From NCBI GenBank assembly GCA_017510445.1, contig JAFWNF010000005.1, positions 62,001 to 126,000 of the forward strand: DNA of 64,000 nucleotides, in the 5' to 3' direction. The translations under genes and the position numbers were made by a program. Below are positions 60,119-64,000 of the stretch, in pieces. A model generated the notes under the pieces. It saw only the letters and a program-made list of their open reading frames with translations. It ran no database searches and was not told the origin of the DNA. Position 1 is the stretch's first letter; each line of letters opens with the position of its first letter. The stretch is from Candidatus Saccharimonadota bacterium (GTDB lineage Bacteria > Patescibacteriota > Saccharimonadia > Saccharimonadales > Saccharimonadaceae).

Positions 60119-60147
60119 ATTCTAGCACAAAATGCTTATTTAGTCAA
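60119..60147 (-). promoter_or_regulatory. consensus promoter of the rimK operon
   Basis: TTGACT, 17-bp spacer, TGC-TAGAAT on the minus strand. Confidence 0.75.
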
Positions 60148-60157
60148 GATGTTATGC

Positions 60158-60186
60158 TTGACTTTACTGTCATTTTATGATAGAAT
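60158..60186 (+). promoter_or_regulatory. consensus promoter of the first DUF1704 gene
   Basis: TTGACT, 17-bp spacer, TGA-TAGAAT on the plus strand, back to back with the rimK promoter (10 bp between the -35 boxes). Confidence 0.75.
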
Positions 60187-60239
60187 TAAGGAAGCAGGGT
60201 GGCGTTATTTAAAATATTTATGGAAAGAGGTGATTTTGA

Positions 60240-61517
60240 TTGTTGGAGGAAAAATCCACCATTCAAAACCTTTTAGACGCAACAAAAGCGGGAGACAGAA
60301 AAATTTCGGCACGACCGAATTATATCCCCCCGAAATATTTAGCTTTTCTAAAATCCGAAATCGGCGCCGTAAATCGCGAGGTCAATGTCGTTGAAATGGT
60401 AGAGACGCTTAATCCGGAAACGACAAAGCAAAAATGGATTGACCATGCAATGCATGGGCGATTCGAGAACCCGATATTCGACTATGATACCGAAAAGATA
60501 CTAAAGATAGCAAGCAAAGAGGCAAAAGTACTTGAGCTTTTTGACCTCGTTTACGACTATTCTCCAAATGATTTGCGAGAACAGTTCGAAATCGAGATGA
60601 TGCTCTACGTCTTACAAAATTTACTCTTGACCGTAGAGATTGCGAAAAGCATGCTTCTTCGCGATGACAAGGCAACAGCGAAGCTTGTTCGCAAAAAGTT
60701 CGGCTCGATGCCAGATTTTGTAAAAAATCTCTGTTTTGAAAAACAGCCGGAAGGTGCTGATTTACAAAACAAGAAATTCGATGCCGAAGGCATCGCAGAT
60801 GCGTTTTACCTCGCGCAAGATTACTATGGTTTCAACTGGCCGATTGTGATTAGCGACAATGCGGTGGCAATTGATGTGCGCGACAAGTCTGAAGATGGCA
60901 AACAAATTGTCATCCCGAGAAGCCGAGTTGTCGATTCGAGCCAGTTGCTCCGACTAATCGGACATGAAATCGAATCGCACATGCGTGGCTCTATGAACGG
61001 ATTAGTATTGTTCGGATTTGGCGGTCTAAACATGAAAACCGATAATGAGGAGCTATACGAAGGGCTTGCAATGCTTTCGGATAGAGACTTTGATCTCTGG
61101 AAAAAAGGCCGTTATCAGAATGAACCTGCAAGCTATTATGTGCAGGCTATGAAAATGGCTCTTGATGGTTCGTGTTTTGCAGAAGTTGCAAAGTCGCTCT
61201 GGCAACAGCGAAGGCATGAACCTAGATCTCTAGAGAAAGCCTACAATATTGCGAGGCGAGTTTTCAGAGGCGTAGCTGATACTAATAACCCTGCCGGCTA
61301 TGCGTTTACAAAAGATCTCGCGTATTATAACGGATTGAATCAGGCGATAGAGCTCGAAGCTAATGGATATGGTTGGCTTTTAGAACTTGGCTCGTTTGAT
61401 CTAAACCAACTGATTATAATCGCCAGGCACTTTCGTTTATCACCCCAGATGATTCCCTACAAAAGAATCGACCTCAAAACTGATGAGAGATTTTTGAGCG
61501 ATTTGGGGCTCATCTAA
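60240..61517 (+). CDS. DUF1704 (MATCAP / QEGLA-motif) metallopeptidase, copy 1
   Basis: 425 aa. TTG start with AGAGGTG upstream. Zinc motif H242-E243-IES-H247 (HExxxH) in LIGHEIESHMRG, then LYEGLAML at about 272-279, the family's QEGLA-type motif. This is the signature of PF08014; human MATCAP of the same family removes tyrosine from tubulin tails, while bacterial members are annotated only as 'flavohemoglobin expression-modulating QEGLA motif proteins'. Divergent from rimK with touching promoters; convergent with a paralogue. Confidence 0.88.
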   Translation: MLEEKSTIQNLLDATKAGDRKISARPNYIPPKYLAFLKSEIGAVNREVNVVEMVETLNPETTKQKWIDHAMHGRFENPIFDYDTEKILKIASKEAKVLELFDLVYDYSPNDLREQFEIEMMLYVLQNLLLTVEIAKSMLLRDDKATAKLVRKKFGSMPDFVKNLCFEKQPEGADLQNKKFDAEGIADAFYLAQDYYGFNWPIVISDNAVAIDVRDKSEDGKQIVIPRSRVVDSSQLLRLIGHEIESHMRGSMNGLVLFGFGGLNMKTDNEELYEGLAMLSDRDFDLWKKGRYQNEPASYYVQAMKMALDGSCFAEVAKSLWQQRRHEPRSLEKAYNIARRVFRGVADTNNPAGYAFTKDLAYYNGLNQAIELEANGYGWLLELGSFDLNQLIIIARHFRLSPQMIPYKRIDLKTDERFLSDLGLI

Positions 61518-61522
61518 ACGCG

Positions 61523-61554
61523 CCGCTCGAGGAAACTCGGGCGGTTATTTTTTT
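61523..61554 (+). terminator. terminator between the two DUF1704 genes
   Basis: CCGCTCGAG-GAAA-CTCGGGCGG with one T-G pair, then TTATTTTTTT. It reaches into the last codons of the minus-strand gene. Confidence 0.82.
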
Positions 61555-62921
61555 GTGCTAATTAAAAACAAAGCATCTTTGCAAGATTTGATGCTGGTGT
61601 GATCATATTTGCCGAGCATGGCGAGGCGAAAAGCGTCATCAGCGTGATTAAGGTTTTTGGAGAAATATTTGATGTTGGCGATGAGGCCTTCGTAGTAGAT
61701 TTTTAGTTTCAAAAATGCACAACCTTTCGTCGTCCAGTCGGTGCCGCGAAAGGCATTTTCGACATGACGATAAGCTTCGTTCAGGGCATAGTCGAGAAGC
61801 TCGGGAGTAATTTTTCCATCTTTCGATTTTTCGATAGCAAGAAGGGGGGCGATGATGTTTAGAACTTCCATCGCATTTCGCTTTTTGCCGTCGGCCCCAA
61901 GAGCCAAACCGGCAGTAAGATAACGATAAATAATGCGTTGATAGGATTTGTTATCGAAAGATTCGTCAACCGAACATTCGCAAAGAGTTGCTAAGCCTTC
62001 TTCGGCGCGAAGATAATCTGCCGTGCCGTATTCGAGGAGTGGACCACCGTTTTGCCGACCGTAAATAGCCCGGGCAGTATGGACGCCGATTTCGTGAACG
62101 GCGAGACGACGGAGCTCTTTACCAGTTCGAGAAAGATCTTTTGGGAGTTTAAGTGTATGGTCGATGACGGAATCAGTTACAACACTAACTTTATCAGAGA
62201 TAGTAACGTGCCAATCAAACCCTAAATCAGACATGATTTTTTGGAATATTTCCCTAGCTTCCTCAGCGTTATAGATATGTTCGTCATCTTTTATGCGAAA
62301 AAAGATCGTGGGGTAGTTCTTTAGAAGAAGTGCATGGATTTTTTCAAAAACTGCGAGAGGCTCTTCGTTTCTAAATCTCGCGGGGTAAAGCCTAAATGGC
62401 ATAGATTTTAGAAGAAAAGTTTTATATTTTTTTGCCAGTTCATCTTTTGGTTCGAATTTTTCGAGATGATATTTTTTTGAAGTGATAATGCCATTAAAAA
62501 GCCTCTGGTTTATATGCCCATAGAGTTGAGAATTCAAACGGTTAAATTGAGCTTTTTTGGCGGGGGTTGGATGGACTTGGATGGCGTGGGCAGTTTCGAT
62601 GAGTTTAATGCGAAGAAGATTCTCTTGGTTCTTTTTTCGAAAAAGTTTCCGCTCTTCGGAGTCGAAAGTTTTTTGTTTCATCAAAAGTTCAATTTCGGTG
62701 TTTGAAGCGAGAATACGTTCTTTGGTCTTTTTTAGCCGATCGATTCCCTTATTTTTTCCTTTGTTTAAATCAAAATCGTCGAGAGGAAGATTCAGACTGG
62801 GGTTTTTGGTGGCTTTTTTCAAAAACTTTTGTTTGAAATGAGTACGGTTTTTTGAAGAGGCATTAAAAAACGACACTTCGGAAATTGTCGGATTAACGCG
62901 TTTTTCTTCTTTGCCCACCAT
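61545..62921 (-). CDS. DUF1704 (MATCAP / QEGLA-motif) metallopeptidase, copy 2
   Basis: 458 aa. Zinc motif H276-E277-IGV-H281 in AVHEIGVHTARAI, then GTADYLRAEEGLATLCE with the EGLA motif. A basic N-terminus of ~110 residues (KFLKKATKNPSLNLPLDDFD and coiled helix) precedes the catalytic part. Clearly a paralogue of the 60240 gene but strongly diverged, so the two may have different substrates. Leaderless start: TGT-TAATAT 7 nt before the ATG. Confidence 0.88.
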   Translation of the reverse strand: MVGKEEKRVNPTISEVSFFNASSKNRTHFKQKFLKKATKNPSLNLPLDDFDLNKGKNKGIDRLKKTKERILASNTEIELLMKQKTFDSEERKLFRKKNQENLLRIKLIETAHAIQVHPTPAKKAQFNRLNSQLYGHINQRLFNGIITSKKYHLEKFEPKDELAKKYKTFLLKSMPFRLYPARFRNEEPLAVFEKIHALLLKNYPTIFFRIKDDEHIYNAEEAREIFQKIMSDLGFDWHVTISDKVSVVTDSVIDHTLKLPKDLSRTGKELRRLAVHEIGVHTARAIYGRQNGGPLLEYGTADYLRAEEGLATLCECSVDESFDNKSYQRIIYRYLTAGLALGADGKKRNAMEVLNIIAPLLAIEKSKDGKITPELLDYALNEAYRHVENAFRGTDWTTKGCAFLKLKIYYEGLIANIKYFSKNLNHADDAFRLAMLGKYDHTSIKSCKDALFLISTKK

Positions 62922-62928
62922 ATATATT

Positions 62929-62937
62929 ATATTAACA
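62929..62937 (-). promoter_or_regulatory. leaderless -10 box of DUF1704 copy 2
   Basis: TGT-TAATAT 7 nt before the ATG at 62921. Confidence 0.55.
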
Positions 62938-63010
62938 CAAGAATAGCATTTTATTTATGGTTGATTTATTTTTCACGATGAGCTAAAATCGGAAAAATTT
63001 AAGGAGGTTT

Positions 63011-63241
63011 ATGGGTGTTTTGGAGGATATGTTAGTGCGCAACGGATTGATTTTAAGACAACCTGACGGCACAACATCTTATATTGAGGGGAGCATTTTA
63101 AGTAATTCCCTAGTTGTCCGCAACTCTCACGGTCTCGTCACACATCGAATCGAAAAATCAGCTAACGGTGCGGATATTATTGTTCGGAACTGCTCGACGG
63201 GATGCGTCGAAACCAGAATTTCGGGAGCAAATTTATTTTAA
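63011..63241 (+). CDS. hypothetical small protein, 76 aa
   Basis: AAGGAGG 3-4 nt before the ATG, a strong site. The product is soluble with short beta-like strands in repeating pattern (LVVRNSHG, DIIVRNCSTG) and two Cys. No family recognised. A weak -10 (TAAAAT near 62986) lies upstream. Converges with the J-protein gene, one base between the stops. Confidence 0.7.
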   Translation: MGVLEDMLVRNGLILRQPDGTTSYIEGSILSNSLVVRNSHGLVTHRIEKSANGADIIVRNCSTGCVETRISGANLF

Positions 63242-63242
63242 T

Positions 63243-64000
63243 TTAGCCCCAAAATGGCATTTTTCTGCCTTTGGTGCCACGGAACTCTTCAAGGAGTTCT
63301 TTTTGTTTTCTGGAAAGATTCTTTGGCGTCTCGACGATGATGTTGACGATGTGGGGGCCACGATCACCGTCGGCGCGCATGATTAGACCATGGCCGGAGA
63401 GACGAAAAGGTGTGCCAGATTGAGTGCCGGCGGGAACTCTCATGCGGACTTTGCCGTCAACGGTTTCAACATCTACTTCACAACCAAGAGCGGCATCAAC
63501 CATAGAAATGGTTTGTTCGGATAGGATGATATTCCCTTCACGAGTGAGGTGTTTGTGAGGCTTAACGTGAACGCGAACATAAAGATCGCCTCTTTCCCCG
63601 CCCTTTTCGGGAGCGTCGCCACCTTTGCCGGCAAGACGGATTGCCATGCCATCATCGATTCCAGCAGGGATTTTAACCTTCAGATTTTTGCCGTTTTTAT
63701 CTTCAATCGTAACGGTCGTGCCAAAAACAGCTTCTTTAAATTCGATTGTGACACGCGCTTCGACGTCGGCACCACGACGCGGGCGACGACTTCTTGAACC
63801 GAAGCCAAAAAGATCACTAAAAATGTCGGCAAAGCCCCCCGCGCCACCAAAGTCGAAATTGAAAGACCCGCCGTTGAAATTAAAGTTTCCGCCCTGGAAC
63901 GGGTTGCCGGATGGTCCCGCATTTCCACCAACACCAGCGTGGCCAAATTGGTCATAGCGTTTGCGTTTTTCTTTATCGGAGAGCACTTCGTGAGCCTCGG
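63243..64000 (-). CDS. DnaJ-type co-chaperone without zinc finger (5' end cut by window edge)
   Basis: Open to the right edge, 252 codons visible. End of the J domain (EVLSDKEKRKRYDQFGH), Gly/Phe/Asn-rich linker, then the two C-terminal beta domains (VEARVTIEFKEAVFGTTVTIE, LRVHVKPHKHLTREG-type) and dimer end. The four CxxCxGxG repeats of DnaJ are absent between GADVEARV and KIPAG, so it is a class II (CbpA-like) J-protein. It stimulates DnaK and holds unfolded clients. DnaK and GrpE may lie beyond the edge. Confidence 0.9.
   Translation of the reverse strand, partial: EAHEVLSDKEKRKRYDQFGHAGVGGNAGPSGNPFQGGNFNFNGGSFNFDFGGAGGFADIFSDLFGFGSRSRRPRRGADVEARVTIEFKEAVFGTTVTIEDKNGKNLKVKIPAGIDDGMAIRLAGKGGDAPEKGGERGDLYVRVHVKPHKHLTREGNIILSEQTISMVDAALGCEVDVETVDGKVRMRVPAGTQSGTPFRLSGHGLIMRADGDRGPHIVNIIVETPKNLSRKQKELLEEFRGTKGRKMPFWG

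Noticed and set aside
1-64000. Alternative genetic code with TGA as Gly or Trp
   Set aside because: TGA ends many genes in ATGA overlaps with the next start (trxA/trxB, gpx/trxA, phosphoketolase), so it is a normal stop.
1-64000. Prophage or insertion sequence
   Set aside because: No transposase, integrase, capsid or terminase gene and no flanking direct repeats were found, although several orphan genes look GC-richer.

Overview
The window looks like a piece of a small, streamlined bacterial genome of the Candidate Phyla Radiation (Patescibacteria), most likely Candidatus Saccharibacteria (TM7). The pointers are very tight gene packing with many 1-17 bp gene overlaps, few biosynthetic genes, a long VirB6-like membrane protein, ComEC, many secreted or membrane proteins without known families, and short sortase-type surface proteins. 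TGA is used as an ordinary stop (several ATGA stop/start overlaps), which argues against the recoded Absconditabacteria/Gracilibacteria. The phylum is inferred from gene content; no rRNA is present.

Layout. 1-7.2 kb: a partial membrane protein, tRNA-Lys, a minus-strand surface operon (SipW-dependent/TasA-like subunit, long SipW-type signal peptidase, DUF5305 protein, fibronectin/Hint protein), then a zinc-ribbon protein and flavodoxin. 7.3-13.1 kb: glmS, an AlkD-like repair protein with a NERD protein, a small ABC-type permease and two proteins of unknown function. 13.1-17.6 kb: an orphan gene with a long leader, a candidate ~445-nt RNA, a DUF362 protein, a gpx-trxA-trxB redox operon and tRNA-Arg. 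17.6-22.2 kb: a membrane-anchored ClpC-like ATPase, murB and folD. 22.2-28.4 kb: a three-gene operon ending in a 1352-aa VirB6-like protein. 28.5-36.6 kb: an LPSTG surface protein, orphan genes with consensus promoters, tRNA-His, a PMM-like HAD phosphatase and tpiA. 36.7-45.6 kb: tyrS, a VPETG surface protein, a phosphoketolase split into two genes, a PIN/TRAM RNase, a class A PBP and an NMP kinase. 45.6-57 kb: a two-part surface protein, ftsH, an MFS/SH3 operon, a giant membrane metalloprotease and a 6S-like structured intergenic region. 57.2-64 kb: comEC, rimK with its retropepsin-like partner, two DUF1704 (MATCAP/QEGLA) metallopeptidases, a small orphan and a zinc-finger-less J-protein.

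Expression signals fall into two classes. Fourteen genes (among them tpiA, tyrS, ftsH, murB, comEC, the PBP and phosphoketolase) carry an extended -10 box of the type TGn-TATAAT exactly 6-7 nt before the ATG, the signature of leaderless mRNAs. About a dozen other promoters have TTGAC(A/T)-N17-TATAAT boxes with an invariant 17-bp spacer; most precede leaders of roughly 80-200 nt with hairpins and a strong Shine-Dalgarno site, often in front of genes with no known family.

The most notable candidates are the TasA/SipW/DUF5305/Hint operon, the RimK-DUF1704 peptide-tail-modification cluster, the split phosphoketolase, the two structured RNA candidates, and a perfect palindrome that recurs in the same reading phase inside three unrelated genes.
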